The notes beneath the pieces are model-generated. The model was not told where the DNA came from and searched no databases. It saw only the letters and a program-made list of their open reading frames with translations. From positions 1 to 64,000 of the forward strand of contig CAJJLZ010000009.1 in assembly GCA_905192745.1 (NCBI GenBank): a stretch of DNA of 64,000 nt, written 5' to 3'. The DNA is from an uncultured Oscillospiraceae bacterium (GTDB lineage: Bacteria > Bacillota > Clostridia > Oscillospirales > Acutalibacteraceae). Of the stretch, positions 8,913 through 17,889 are shown piece by piece. Both the position numbers and the translations under genes were made by a program. Position 1 is the first letter of the stretch; each line of letters opens with the position of its first letter.

Positions 8913-9662
8913 TTAGAAGGAGGCGATCTCTTTGCCGGCGGCGGTCAGCTCCTCCGCCGATTCGGGGGAGGGAAGGCAATCCAGCGCGGCGCGGCGGGCT
9001 GTCGGCGCGGTCCAACGCACCGCATTGCCGATAATCTTCTGGATATGCGGGTTGTGATAGGTCGGGTTGGTTTCATGGCCCGGCTGGAAGTAGAAAACGC
9101 GGCCCAACCCTCTCGTCCAGCAGCACCCGGAACGGAATACTTCGCCGCCCCGGAACCAGCCGGTGAATACCACGGTTTCCGGCTGCGGAACGTCGAAAAA
9201 TTCGCCGTACATCTCCTCCACCTCCAGATGGAAGACGGGCGGCAGACCCTCGGCAATCGGATGGCCGGGAGCGGTGCACCACACCCGCTCAAAATCCCCG
9301 TCCCGCCAGCGCAGGGTGCAGGAGGTGCCGAGCAGCCGGGTGAACGGCTTAGCCATATGGGCGGAATGCAGGGCGATAAAGCCCATTCCGCGGTTAACGT
9401 GTTCCACAATTTTTCGCGCCAGTTCATCCGGAACCTGGTCGTGCGCGCAGTGTCCCCACCAGATCAGCACGTCGGTATTCTCCAGCACACTGTCCGGCAG
9501 GCCGCATTCCGGCTGGTCGAGGGTGGCGGTCCGGGCTTCCACCCCGTCCAGCCCGTTCAGAAATTCCGCGATGGTTCCATGAATGCCTTTCGGATAAATA
9601 GCCTGCACCTCAGGCATTTCCCGGTCGTGTACATTTTCGTTCCATACAGTTACGCGGATCAT
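8913..9662 (-). CDS. ThuA-like domain protein
   Basis: 249-aa cytoplasmic protein with the ThuA-like (class I glutamine amidotransferase-like fold) pattern: DVLIWWGHCAHDQV, MGFIALHSAHMAKPF and GRVFYFQPGHETNPTYHNP. ThuA proteins occur in trehalose and other disaccharide utilisation loci, but their biochemical role is not settled. It is the third gene of a leftward cluster after the TIM-barrel and Gfo/Idh/MocA genes, a combination common in glycoside or sugar-alcohol catabolism. GAAAGGATGAAGG provides the ribosome site. Confidence 0.88.
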   Translation of the reverse strand: MIRVTVWNENVHDREMPEVQAIYPKGIHGTIAEFLNGLDGVEARTATLDQPECGLPDSVLENTDVLIWWGHCAHDQVPDELARKIVEHVNRGMGFIALHSAHMAKPFTRLLGTSCTLRWRDGDFERVWCTAPGHPIAEGLPPVFHLEVEEMYGEFFDVPQPETVVFTGWFRGGEVFRSGCCWTRGLGRVFYFQPGHETNPTYHNPHIQKIIGNAVRWTAPTARRAALDCLPSPESAEELTAAGKEIASF

Positions 9663-9700
9663 AACGCCTTCATCCTTTCTGAATAAAAACCGGCCGGCGT

Positions 9701-10762
9701 TCAGAAACGGCCGTGGATGGTTTCCCCGGTGCGGTCGGATTCGAACGCGGCTTCCATAACCTTCATGACCCGCATCGCTTCCTCCGGCTTGACCTTCAGT
9801 TCTCCCTTGCCGTCGAAATAGGCGGCAAGGTCGCGGTAATATACATCGTAATCGGTTTCCACCCCGTCGCCGCTGAAGGAAATCTCCTCCAGCGTATCCT
9901 TCGCGCGGGGAGCCATGGTTTTGGTCGGACCGGCTTTGGTGTAGATAATCTCTTCCTCAAAGGTCACGACGTGCTCCTTGGCGCGGATAATTTTGCCGTT
10001 GAAGCTCCAGTCCGGGATGGTCAGCGCGCCGCGGTCGCCGTAAACCAGCCAGCGGGGCGCCTCAAGATAGTGGCTGGTTCCGACCTCCACCATAGCGGTC
10101 GGGCCGTCCTCAAACCGCATGGTCAGGCGGAAGCCGTCGTCGCATTCTTTATAGGCTACATGATACAGTTCACAGGTAAGGGAAACCACCGGACGGGGGA
10201 TCATGTAAAGAAGCTGATCGATCAGATGCACGCCCCAGTCCAGCATCATCCCGCCGCCGGCGACCGCATACTGCCGCCAGCCCTCGGGGATGCCCCGGGA
10301 GCCGGTCACCCGGCTTTCGATTTCGAACACATCGCCCAGCAGCCCCTTTTCGATCGTGTCCCGCACCCGGAGGAAGTCGGCGTCGGCCCGGCGGTTCTGG
10401 TGGATGGTGAAGGGCACGCCGGTTTTTTTGGAGCAGTCCATCATTTCCTGCAGCTCGGCGCTCGACATGGCGACCGGTTTTTCACAGATGACGAATTTTC
10501 CGGCTTCCATCGCCCGGCAGGCGAGGTCCTTATGGAAGTTGTTCGGCGTGGCGATCAGAACCGCGTCCACTTTCTCATCCGCCAGCACGGCCTCAAAGGA
10601 TTCGTACGCGGTTGGAATACCTTCCTGCTGCGCCAGCTTCATCCGTTCAGGGTTAATGTCGTATACGCCGCAGAAAGCAACGCGGTCGGTTTGGCGGATG
10701 CCGTTGTTATGCCAATGCCCCATCCCGCCGTAACCGACAATGGCGATTTGATATTGTTTCAT
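9701..10762 (-). CDS. Gfo/Idh/MocA family oxidoreductase
   Basis: 353-aa NAD(P)-dependent sugar dehydrogenase or related oxidoreductase. The N-terminal Rossmann motif is IAIVGYGGMGHW, followed by IATPNNFHKDLA and the hallmark EKPVAMS segment with the catalytic-type lysine (near 95). The C-terminal half is the alpha/beta sheet domain with GGGMMLDWGVHLIDQLL. Substrate unknown; relatives oxidise inositol, glucose-type sugars or glycosides, often at C3. It lies between the ThuA-like and TIM-barrel genes in one direction and is probably in one transcript with them. AAAGGCCTGACG is a modest ribosome site. Confidence 0.92.
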   Translation of the reverse strand: MKQYQIAIVGYGGMGHWHNNGIRQTDRVAFCGVYDINPERMKLAQQEGIPTAYESFEAVLADEKVDAVLIATPNNFHKDLACRAMEAGKFVICEKPVAMSSAELQEMMDCSKKTGVPFTIHQNRRADADFLRVRDTIEKGLLGDVFEIESRVTGSRGIPEGWRQYAVAGGGMMLDWGVHLIDQLLYMIPRPVVSLTCELYHVAYKECDDGFRLTMRFEDGPTAMVEVGTSHYLEAPRWLVYGDRGALTIPDWSFNGKIIRAKEHVVTFEEEIIYTKAGPTKTMAPRAKDTLEEISFSGDGVETDYDVYYRDLAAYFDGKGELKVKPEEAMRVMKVMEAAFESDRTGETIHGRF

Positions 10763-10835
10763 AATACGTCAGGCCTTTCTTTGTGAGGTGTCGGCGGAAA
10801 CACGCCGGATTTCCCGGGAAAAGGAGCCCCCCTCC

Positions 10836-10970
10836 CGCCGAGAGGATTTTTCCAAGCTGAATTTTTCCGTCAGGAAATGAAATAGGGAGAAAAATCAGTT
10901 GCCGTCGAAGACGGCGGGAGGCGCGTTGCGCCGAGAGGATTTTTCCAAGCTGAATTTTTCCGTCAGGAAA
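10836..10970. repeat. Duplicated 42-bp segment with hairpin
   Basis: A 42-bp sequence beginning CGCCGAGAGGATTTTTCC occurs twice without mismatch, at 10836-10877 and 10929-10970. The second copy continues into a 14-bp inverted repeat (AGCTGAATTTTTCC at 10948-10961, GGAAAAATTCAGCT at 10966-10979) that contains the stop codon of the TIM-barrel gene. A small GCCGTC/GACGGC hairpin lies between the copies. It fills the 211-base gap between the TIM-barrel and oxidoreductase genes and could act as an attenuator or RNA-stability element (inference). Confidence 0.85.
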
Positions 10971-10973
10971 AAT

Positions 10974-11939
10974 TCAGCTCCACCACATCGCGCCGGTGCC
11001 TTCCCGGATCAGCAGGTCCTTCAGGAAGGAAACCGCTTTTTCCAGCCCTTCGCGCGGGGACATCAGGCCGTCCTCATGTTCGATGCTGATTGCGCCGTCA
11101 TAGCCGGCCATCCGCAGGGCGGAAAGCATATCCTTCCAGTTCTTCGCGTCGGTGCCGTAGCCAACGGTACGGAAGATCCAGCTGCGGCCGGCGAGATTTT
11201 CAAACGATTGGGTGTCCAGCACCCCGTTCGCCGCGCAGTTGTAGGGATCGACCCGGGTATCCTTGGCGTGGAAGTGATAGATCGCGCCTTCCAGCTCCCG
11301 GATGGCGGCGACAGGATCCATCCCCTGCCAGATCAGGTGGCTGGGATCGAAATTGGCCCCGATGATATCGCCCACAGCCTCCCGCAGACGGAGGAGGGTG
11401 CGGGGATTATACACGCAGAAGCCGGGATGCATCTCGAATGCGATCTTTTTCACCCCGTAGGATTCGGCGATTTTCGCCGCCTTCTTCCAATAAGGGATCA
11501 GCACCTCGTTCCACTGCCACTCCAGAATTTCTCCGTAGTCGCCCGGCCAGGCGCAGGTCACCCAGTTTGGGCGCTTGGATTCCGGACAATCTCCCGGACA
11601 GCCGGAGAAGGTGACCACGGTTTCCACGCCGAGCTTCTGCGCCAGACGGCAGGTATCGACGAACACCTGATGGAAGCCGTCCGAAATCGCCTTGTCCGGA
11701 TGGACGGGGTTGCCGTGGCAGGACAGCGCGCTGATGGTCAGTTCATTTTTTGCCAGAAGCTCCTTCAGGGCGTTCAGCTTGCTTTCGTCGTTCAGGCAGT
11801 CGGCCACCCCGACATGGCAGTCAACCGTATACCCGCCGGTGCCGAGTTCCACCTGCTCCACCCCGAGGGAGTGAAGATACGCGAACGCCTGATCGGCGGG
11901 GATCCCCTGCAGCGGAACGGTTAAAACACTGAGTTTCAT
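10974..11939 (-). CDS. Sugar phosphate isomerase/epimerase (xylose isomerase-like TIM barrel)
   Basis: 321-aa AP-endonuclease-2/xylose-isomerase-like TIM barrel. Recognisable strands carry metal-type residues: VELGTGGY, ISALSCHGNP, VVTFSGCPGD, IAFEMHPGF, GANFDPSHLIWQG and AISIEHEDGL, giving the usual Glu, Asp, His, Glu metal set. Such proteins act as sugar epimerases, 2-keto-myo-inositol dehydratases or 3-keto-glycoside lyases. With the downstream Gfo/Idh/MocA and ThuA genes the likeliest role is catabolism of a glycoside or polyol, but the substrate is unknown. It is first in the cluster, next to an AraC gene on the same strand. AGAAAGGACTGTCC precedes the ATG. Confidence 0.9.
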   Translation of the reverse strand: MKLSVLTVPLQGIPADQAFAYLHSLGVEQVELGTGGYTVDCHVGVADCLNDESKLNALKELLAKNELTISALSCHGNPVHPDKAISDGFHQVFVDTCRLAQKLGVETVVTFSGCPGDCPESKRPNWVTCAWPGDYGEILEWQWNEVLIPYWKKAAKIAESYGVKKIAFEMHPGFCVYNPRTLLRLREAVGDIIGANFDPSHLIWQGMDPVAAIRELEGAIYHFHAKDTRVDPYNCAANGVLDTQSFENLAGRSWIFRTVGYGTDAKNWKDMLSALRMAGYDGAISIEHEDGLMSPREGLEKAVSFLKDLLIREGTGAMWWS

Positions 11940-12031
11940 AGTTCGGACAGTCCTTTCTTCTGTAACGATTTTCCAATAATAAAAATTCGCCGTTCTCTAT
12001 CGGATTATGCTGTTTATACTCTCAATTATAA

Positions 12032-12072
12032 TAAAAATCCACAGGAATTCAGCAACTATCCCTGCGGATTTT
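12032..12072 (-). terminator. Terminator of the AraC gene
   Basis: Minus strand: AAAATCCGCAGG pairs with CCTGTGGATTTT (one mismatch) and is followed by TTATTATAAT. The TATAAT here (complement of 12025-12030) could also serve as the -10 of the TIM-barrel gene. Confidence 0.75.
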
Positions 12073-12077
12073 CTAAA

Positions 12078-13001
12078 CTATTTTTCACTTTCCGCTTTCT
12101 GCAGACGAACTTCTCCGTCCTCTGTCCGGCGGTAGGAGGCGGGAGTCCGTCCGGTTACCCGGCGGAACGCCTTGTAAAAATTTGTACCGTTGTTGAATCC
12201 GCAGGCCATGGCGATTTCGGTGAGATTCTGAGGCGTGGTGTGAATCAGCTCAATCGCCCGCTGCACCCGTTTGCGCACAATGTATTCCACCGGCGATACC
12301 CCGTTGAAGCGTTTGAACAGGGTGGAAAAATACGCCGGGCTGACATGGACGATATCCGCCAGATCGGCCAGCCGCAGGTCGCCGTCCAGATGCTCGTCGA
12401 TGTAATGGAGAACCGTGTTCAGCTGCGTGATATCCCGCTCTGAAAGGGGTTTCCCGGCCTTGTTCGGGTCGATATAGTCGTAATTCCGGATGATCTCGGC
12501 AAAAATCGTCTGCAGCTTGATTTTTATCATCAGTTCATAACAGAGCCGTTTTTCCTCGAATTCCCGCCGGATTTCCTGAAACAGGGAGAAAATGTACGGC
12601 GTGGCCGGATTTTCCCGGTCCAGCACGTTGGAAAAATGTTCCCCCCGCTCAAAAAACACCAGCAGAAAATTGTAATCCATATCATTGGAAAGGGAGTTCC
12701 AGATGAACGACGGGTCGAAATGGATAACCAGATGCTTCAGAATTTTTCCGCCGGGGATAACCAGCTCATGGGGATCGGTGTTGCTCAGCAGAACGATGTC
12801 TCCCGGCTGAAGGACGTATGCCCGGGACCCGACGCGGTATTCCCCTTCGCCTTCCAGAACGCAGGAGATTTCCAGCTCGTGATGGCTGTGCGGGCCGGGA
12901 TGGTAGGGGCCGATCACATGGTGTTCGTCAAAGCTGATCAGCAGGTTGCCGTTCTTATCATGCAGAAGATATCTTGCCGCGCACCGCAGTTCGTTTTCCA
13001 T
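12078..13001 (-). CDS. AraC family transcriptional regulator with N-terminal cupin
   Basis: 307 aa from the ATG chosen because AAAGGAGGG lies just upstream; the frame is open further but lacks support. The N-terminal cupin sensor (about 25-110) has HSHHELEISCVLEGEGEY and LQPGDIVLLSNTDPH. The C-terminal double helix-turn-helix (about 205-300) has LADLADIVHVSPAYFSTLFK and LTEIAMACGFNNGTNFYKAF. Cupin-AraC regulators usually activate sugar-use genes on binding a carbohydrate. Its position directly upstream of, and in line with, the TIM-barrel, oxidoreductase and ThuA genes makes them the probable targets (inference). Confidence 0.92.
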   Translation of the reverse strand: MENELRCAARYLLHDKNGNLLISFDEHHVIGPYHPGPHSHHELEISCVLEGEGEYRVGSRAYVLQPGDIVLLSNTDPHELVIPGGKILKHLVIHFDPSFIWNSLSNDMDYNFLLVFFERGEHFSNVLDRENPATPYIFSLFQEIRREFEEKRLCYELMIKIKLQTIFAEIIRNYDYIDPNKAGKPLSERDITQLNTVLHYIDEHLDGDLRLADLADIVHVSPAYFSTLFKRFNGVSPVEYIVRKRVQRAIELIHTTPQNLTEIAMACGFNNGTNFYKAFRRVTGRTPASYRRTEDGEVRLQKAESEK

Positions 13002-13181
13002 CAAAGGATCCCTCCTTTCGGATGCTTTGAGTATACCGTGACGGAATCCGATTGTCAATGAAGCCGCCCAAAAAAGCGGGGACCTTTTACAGGGGACGGG
13101 CATAGGCTGGAGCAGGGGAGAGGTCCGCCCCTTTTCCGGAGCGGCATACCAGCGAATCGATTCAGAAAGGAAGAAATACCT

Positions 13182-13673
13182 ATGTTTCCAGCAGCCCAAA
13201 GCCTGCGGGGATTTGCCCGCCTTATCCTGAATACCCAGCCCGCCGCCCGCGCTTCCGTGCGGGGAGACGCCGCTCATCGCGGCTTACACGGAGCGGTCAA
13301 TTTTTATCCGGCGGCCGGAGGAACTCTGGTAGCCGCAGAACTGTACGGCCTGCCAGCGAAAACGTCGGACGGCGTTTTTGGCTTCCATATCCACGAAGGA
13401 ACCGCCTGCCGGGGTACGGCGGACGATCCCTTTGCCGAAACCGGCGGACATTTCAATCCCGCCGGCCAGAGGCATCCCTATCACGCGGGGGATATGCCCC
13501 CGCTGTTCGGCAGCGATGGATACGCCTATCTCTCCTTCTTCACCAACCGCTTTACGCCGGAGGAAATCGTCGGCCGGACGGTGGTCGTCCATGGTCATCC
13601 GGATGATTTTACCACCCAGCCGTCCGGCGGGTCGGGACCGAAAATTGCCTGCGGAGAAATCCGGAGAGGGTAG
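13182..13673 (+). CDS. Cu/Zn superoxide dismutase family protein
   Basis: 163-aa Cu/Zn-type superoxide dismutase (2 superoxide to O2 and H2O2). All ligands can be placed: His69 and His71 (FHIHEG), bridging His90 (GGHFNP), His98, His101 and Asp104 (RHPYHAGD) and His137 (VVHGHPDD). Cys76 and Cys157 match the structural disulfide pair. No signal peptide or lipobox is seen, so it is probably cytoplasmic, unlike most bacterial SodC, and a disulfide would be unusual there. GAAAGGAAG precedes the ATG. It diverges from the AraC gene and is monocistronic. It is unexpected but not unknown in gut Firmicutes. Confidence 0.9.
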   Translation: MFPAAQSLRGFARLILNTQPAARASVRGDAAHRGLHGAVNFYPAAGGTLVAAELYGLPAKTSDGVFGFHIHEGTACRGTADDPFAETGGHFNPAGQRHPYHAGDMPPLFGSDGYAYLSFFTNRFTPEEIVGRTVVVHGHPDDFTTQPSGGSGPKIACGEIRRG

Positions 13674-13915
13674 AATCGGATACAAGCCTAAAACTTACAG
13701 AAAGATTGTTAAAAATATAAACAACTTTTCCAAAACATGCTTGAGAGCACCCAAAATTCAAACCAATACAAGGGAAACAAAGGATGGTATTCTTTAGAGG
13801 AAAGCTCGAGCGGACATTGTAAAATGACAGAATGGAAAGGTATCCGGCGCATTGCGTATCGGCTGTATCGATCCGATCAGGATGTGCCGGCTGTCGGTGA
13901 AAGGATGGAGTTGTA

Positions 13916-16033
13916 ATGAAACTATCGAAGGTTCTTTCCGGAATTCTGACCGTCGTCCTCTCCGCAGTGTGTGTCGGCGGGATGGCCCCTTCCTCCGCCG
14001 TTCTGGCGGAGGATCCCCTTGCGGAGCCGCCTTTTACGGAAGAAAAGCTGGAATTTACCGCTTCCAATGGGCAGACCCTGGCTTATTATCTGGTTAAACC
14101 CAGAAATTTTGACGCGGACAGCAGCTATCCGCTGGTGGTCTATCTGCACGGCGTGGGCGGAGACACCGATACCAGCGGCTATGAAGCGCTGAAAAAACAG
14201 CTTTTCAGCCGCGGCCTGAACTGCGTGTTTCTCGCGCCTCTGGCCGACTGGAACGGCGGACAGACCTGGATCGACTATGCGGAGGTGCTGGCTCAAATAC
14301 CTCCCTGCGGTACCTATGATCAGTCGTCTCTTTCGATCACCCCTGCGCTGCTGGCCGCCAAGGAGCTGATCGAAAGCACCAAAACCGCCTGCCATACCGA
14401 CCCGGCCCGCAGCTATGTGCTGGGCGTCTCCATGGGGGGATACGGCACTTGGGATCTTGTCACCCGGTATCCCGATCTGATGACGGCGGCCGTTCCCATC
14501 TGCGGCGGCTGTGACCCCACGACGGCGTTCAGGGTGAAGGATCTCCCGATCTGGATGTTCCACGGCACCGAAGACGCCGCTGTGGAGGTTTCCTGTTCGC
14601 AGGAAATGACCGCGGCGCTGATCGAAGCCGGCAGCGGTGTTGTAAAATATACGGAATATGACGGTCTGGATCACGGCATCTGGTTTAAGGTTTTTGAGGA
14701 ACCGGAAATGCTGCCTTGGCTCTTCGCGCAGGGAACCGGCATTCGGGATGATTACGCCGATCTGAGCAAGACCGGAGCCGCCCAAAACGTGACCGTCGAA
14801 ACCGGCCGGGTTTTCGGGGATACCACCGTTAACTGCTTGGTTCGGGGAACGGGCGAGGGCAGCGTCGCTTACACGGCGGAGGGGGAAAACACCATCGCCG
14901 ACGCCCGCCTGCGGCTGACCCTGATGTATGACGACGTGGCGTATTACATGGCGGTCAAGGGCTATGCCTCCATCAACGATCTGATCCGGCTGGAGGTGCG
15001 GAGCGGCGCGGAGAGCGCGTGGACGCCCGTTTCCCTCACCATGAGCAAGCCCGTAACGCTGGGGCTGGTTGCCGGCGGCGCCTATACCTATTCTTCGGTT
15101 TTGCTGACGCCGGAAACCGCGCTGCCCGAAGGCGTGACGGCGGTGCGCTATGTTTTTTCCGAAGATTACACGAATTGGTATATGATGGCCAGCGGCGCGG
15201 AAATCCTTTATCGGCCGGTGGAATCCGTAGTGGAGTGGGTCGAGCCGGAGCCGGACAACACCGACACATGGGACGGCGTTACCATGACGGAAGGCTGGAA
15301 CGGCGTGGATGATTTCGACGACCTTTCCCACACCGTGGACAGCAGCAATGTGAAGACGCTGAGCGATCCCTATGTGAAACAGACGGTAGTCGCCAAGGAA
15401 GGCCACGGCCCGGTCGGGTATTTCCGTTATGCGCAGAAAAACTGCTATATCACCGATCTGACCCTGTATGCCTCGCTGATTGAAGGCTTCCTGCCCGAAG
15501 AGGTCGGCGAGTGGCTGACGGTTTCCGTCCGGGTGGAAGGCTCGGACAAGGATACCCCCATCGCTATGAGCAAAACGGCGGGAACGCTGCTGTATGAAAA
15601 TGCCGTTCCCGCGTATAACTACTATTCTTCGGTCATTACGCCGGCCGCGCCTCTTCCGGACAAGGTGATTTCCGTGAAGATTGAACTCGGAGCCAGCTAC
15701 ATCAACTACACCATGTATATGGATAAGGCCGAACTCACCTTCGAACCCATTTCCTCCGCTCCTTCCGCCTCTTCTACAGAATCGTCGGAGACTACAGAGG
15801 CGTCGGCCACGGAGACAACCTCTACGGAGACGTCGGCTACGAAGCCGTCCGGGAATCCGGATACGACTTCCCCGACGACCCGGGAGACGGAGGCCGCAGC
15901 GCCCGTTACCACGCAGCCGGCGGAGCAGCCGCCGAAAACCGGCGACGCCCCGGCTGTTGGCGGCTTGCTGCTGGCGGCAATTTCCGGCACGGCGGCGGTG
16001 CTTTGCCTGCGCCGCCGGAAAGCGGAGGGCTGA
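13916..16033 (+). CDS. Secreted alpha/beta hydrolase with duplicated C-terminal domain and sorting-like tail
   Basis: 705-aa exported protein. A signal peptide ends near residue 31. The alpha/beta-hydrolase domain (about 42-275) has LHGVGGD for the oxyanion site, nucleophile GVSMGGYG (Ser172), and a probable triad with Asp220 (HGTEDAA) and His253 (LDHGIWF), as in feruloyl-esterase/PHB-depolymerase-like and prolyl-oligopeptidase-like esterases. Two related beta-rich domains follow (about 285-435 and 455-620), sharing AY-YSSV-TP...LP..V and a Y-N-Y-M ending. Then comes a Ser/Thr/Glu/Pro linker and a tail with PPKTGD (672), a hydrophobic helix and RRRK, which resembles a sortase signal. It may attack polysaccharide esters at the cell surface (inference). 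AAAGGATGG is the ribosome site. Confidence 0.85.
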   Translation: MKLSKVLSGILTVVLSAVCVGGMAPSSAVLAEDPLAEPPFTEEKLEFTASNGQTLAYYLVKPRNFDADSSYPLVVYLHGVGGDTDTSGYEALKKQLFSRGLNCVFLAPLADWNGGQTWIDYAEVLAQIPPCGTYDQSSLSITPALLAAKELIESTKTACHTDPARSYVLGVSMGGYGTWDLVTRYPDLMTAAVPICGGCDPTTAFRVKDLPIWMFHGTEDAAVEVSCSQEMTAALIEAGSGVVKYTEYDGLDHGIWFKVFEEPEMLPWLFAQGTGIRDDYADLSKTGAAQNVTVETGRVFGDTTVNCLVRGTGEGSVAYTAEGENTIADARLRLTLMYDDVAYYMAVKGYASINDLIRLEVRSGAESAWTPVSLTMSKPVTLGLVAGGAYTYSSVLLTPETALPEGVTAVRYVFSEDYTNWYMMASGAEILYRPVESVVEWVEPEPDNTDTWDGVTMTEGWNGVDDFDDLSHTVDSSNVKTLSDPYVKQTVVAKEGHGPVGYFRYAQKNCYITDLTLYASLIEGFLPEEVGEWLTVSVRVEGSDKDTPIAMSKTAGTLLYENAVPAYNYYSSVITPAAPLPDKVISVKIELGASYINYTMYMDKAELTFEPISSAPSASSTESSETTEASATETTSTETSATKPSGNPDTTSPTTRETEAAAPVTTQPAEQPPKTGDAPAVGGLLLAAISGTAAVLCLRRRKAEG

Positions 16034-16077
16034 TGTCTGCGGCATATCACAGCGTAAGCGGCAATAAAGACAATAAT

Positions 16078-16120
16078 AGAGCCGAAGGGAGAGGACATTT
16101 CGTCCTCTCCCTTCGGCTCT
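16078..16120. terminator. Bidirectional terminator between the hydrolase and pyk
   Basis: Nineteen-base perfect arms (16078-16096 and 16102-16120) around a 5-base loop, between two convergent genes. The T-run is short on the plus strand and the minus side is A/T-rich. Confidence 0.85.
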
Positions 16121-16140
16121 TTCCTGCGAATGCAGCGCGC

Positions 16141-17889
16141 TTATTTCCGGCTGTCTCCGATCATCACCACGCCGCGCTCGGCGTCGAGGGTAACGGTGGT
16201 GCCGCTTTTCAGGATGCTGGTCGCGCCCTGCGCGCCTACCAGCACCGGCTTATCCAGCGCCATGCCGACGATGGCGGCGTGGCTGTTCATACCGGGCTGC
16301 TCCGTCACGATGCCGGAGGCTTCCTTCAACAGATGGAGGATGTTGTTGCTGGTCTGCGGGATCACCAGAATATCCCCCGCCCGGAAATTTTCTCTGGCCT
16401 CTTCCTCATCCCGGGCGACGCAGAGGTTGCCGCAGGCGCTCGTGCCTGCCGCGCCTTTGCCCTGCACCAGAATGTTGCCCACCAGATGCACCTTCAGCAG
16501 GTTGGTGGTACCGGAAATGCCCAGCGGCGCGCCGGCGGTGATTACCACCAGATCCCCGCTTTCCAGCAGTCCCGCCTCAACGGCGCGCTGCACGGCATGA
16601 TCGAACAGCTCGTCCATCGTGGCCTTCAGGTCGCCCAGAATCGGGATGACGCCCCAAGACAGGTTCATCTGCCGCTGATAGGTGGGGTCGATGGTGCAGC
16701 AGATGATGGGGCAGGCGGGGCGGTATTTGGAGATCATCCGTGCCGTGGTGCCGGATTTGGAAATGGTCAGAATGGCGCGTGCGCCGAGATCGTGCGCCGT
16801 GGTTACCGTCGCGTGGGAAATCGCGTTGGTGACGTTGGGCAGCTCCTCCAGTTCCCGGGTGGTGAAGCGTTTTTTGTAGTTGATATCCTTTTCGGTGCGG
16901 CAGGCAATCCGTGCCATGGTTTTCAGCGCTTCCACCGGATAGGCGCCCGCGGCGGTTTCGCCGGAAAGCATGATGGCGCTGGTGCCGTCGTAAATGGCGT
17001 TGGCCACGTCGGTGGTTTCCGCCCGGGTGGGGCGGGGATTTTTCATCATGGAGTCCAGCATCTGGGTGGCGGTAATCACCTGCAGGCCGGCGTTGTATCC
17101 CTTGTGGATCAGCATTTTCTGAATGCTCGGGATTTCTTCCAGCGCGATTTCAACCCCCATATCGCCGCGGGCGACCATGATGCCGTCCGAAACTTTGAGG
17201 ATATCGTCGATCTCCGCCACGCCTTCCGCGTTCTCGATCTTCGCAATGATACGAATGGTGTGGTTGCCGTTGCGTTCCAGCTCCTGCCGGATCTGGAGCA
17301 CGTCGTCCGCCCGGCGGGTGAAGGAAGCGGCGATAAACTCAGCTTCCACTTCGCAGGCAAAACGGATATCGTCCCGGTCCCGTTCGCTCATGAACGGCAT
17401 GGAGAGCTGGGCGCCGGGCACGTTGATTCCCTTGTTGGAGGAAACCGTACCCCCGTTGATCACGGTGCAGTGGATTTCCGTCGCCGTGGTTTTTTCCACC
17501 CGCAGTTCGATCAGACCGTCGTCGATCAGGATAATGCCTCCCGGCTTCACGTCGTTCGGCAGACCGGCAAAGCTAACCGAGGCCATTTTTTTCGAACCGT
17601 CAACCGTTTTGGTGGTCAGAATAAAGGAATCGCCCGCCGCGAGTTCCACCTTTTCCGGAAAAGTCCCCAGCCGGATTTCCGGTCCCTTGGTGTCGATCAG
17701 AATGGCGATGGGAAGATGCAATTCCTCGCGGAGCTTCTTGATCTGGTTGATCCGTACCAGTTGGTGAGCATGGTCCTGATGGGACATGTTGATACGGGCA
17801 ACGTCCATGCCGGAGAGCATCAGCTCCCGCAGGACGGCCGGATCGTCGGTGGAGGGGCCGAGCGTACAGATGATTTTTGTTTTTCTCAT
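16141..17889 (-). CDS. pyk: Pyruvate kinase with C-terminal PEP-utilising domain
   Basis: 582-aa pyruvate kinase (phosphoenolpyruvate plus ADP to pyruvate plus ATP). It starts MRKTKIICTLGPS; ARINMSHQDH, LIDTKGPEIRLG, the catalytic-loop VARGDMGVEI and LDSMMKNPRPTRAETTDVANAI are all present. Residues about 475-580 form the extra PEP-utiliser/swivel domain of Bacillus-type enzymes, including the GMNSHAAIVG histidine region. Monocistronic and convergent with the hydrolase. An extended -10 (TGGTATACT on the minus strand, 18030-18038) about 140 bases upstream is the likely promoter. Confidence 0.97.
   Translation of the reverse strand: MRKTKIICTLGPSTDDPAVLRELMLSGMDVARINMSHQDHAHQLVRINQIKKLREELHLPIAILIDTKGPEIRLGTFPEKVELAAGDSFILTTKTVDGSKKMASVSFAGLPNDVKPGGIILIDDGLIELRVEKTTATEIHCTVINGGTVSSNKGINVPGAQLSMPFMSERDRDDIRFACEVEAEFIAASFTRRADDVLQIRQELERNGNHTIRIIAKIENAEGVAEIDDILKVSDGIMVARGDMGVEIALEEIPSIQKMLIHKGYNAGLQVITATQMLDSMMKNPRPTRAETTDVANAIYDGTSAIMLSGETAAGAYPVEALKTMARIACRTEKDINYKKRFTTRELEELPNVTNAISHATVTTAHDLGARAILTISKSGTTARMISKYRPACPIICCTIDPTYQRQMNLSWGVIPILGDLKATMDELFDHAVQRAVEAGLLESGDLVVITAGAPLGISGTTNLLKVHLVGNILVQGKGAAGTSACGNLCVARDEEEARENFRAGDILVIPQTSNNILHLLKEASGIVTEQPGMNSHAAIVGMALDKPVLVGAQGATSILKSGTTVTLDAERGVVMIGDSRK

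Noticed and set aside
13922..16045. 707-codon antisense frame opposite the secreted hydrolase
   Set aside because: Same GC-driven shadow; composition is unlike any protein family and the plus strand has a signal peptide, catalytic triad and ribosome site.
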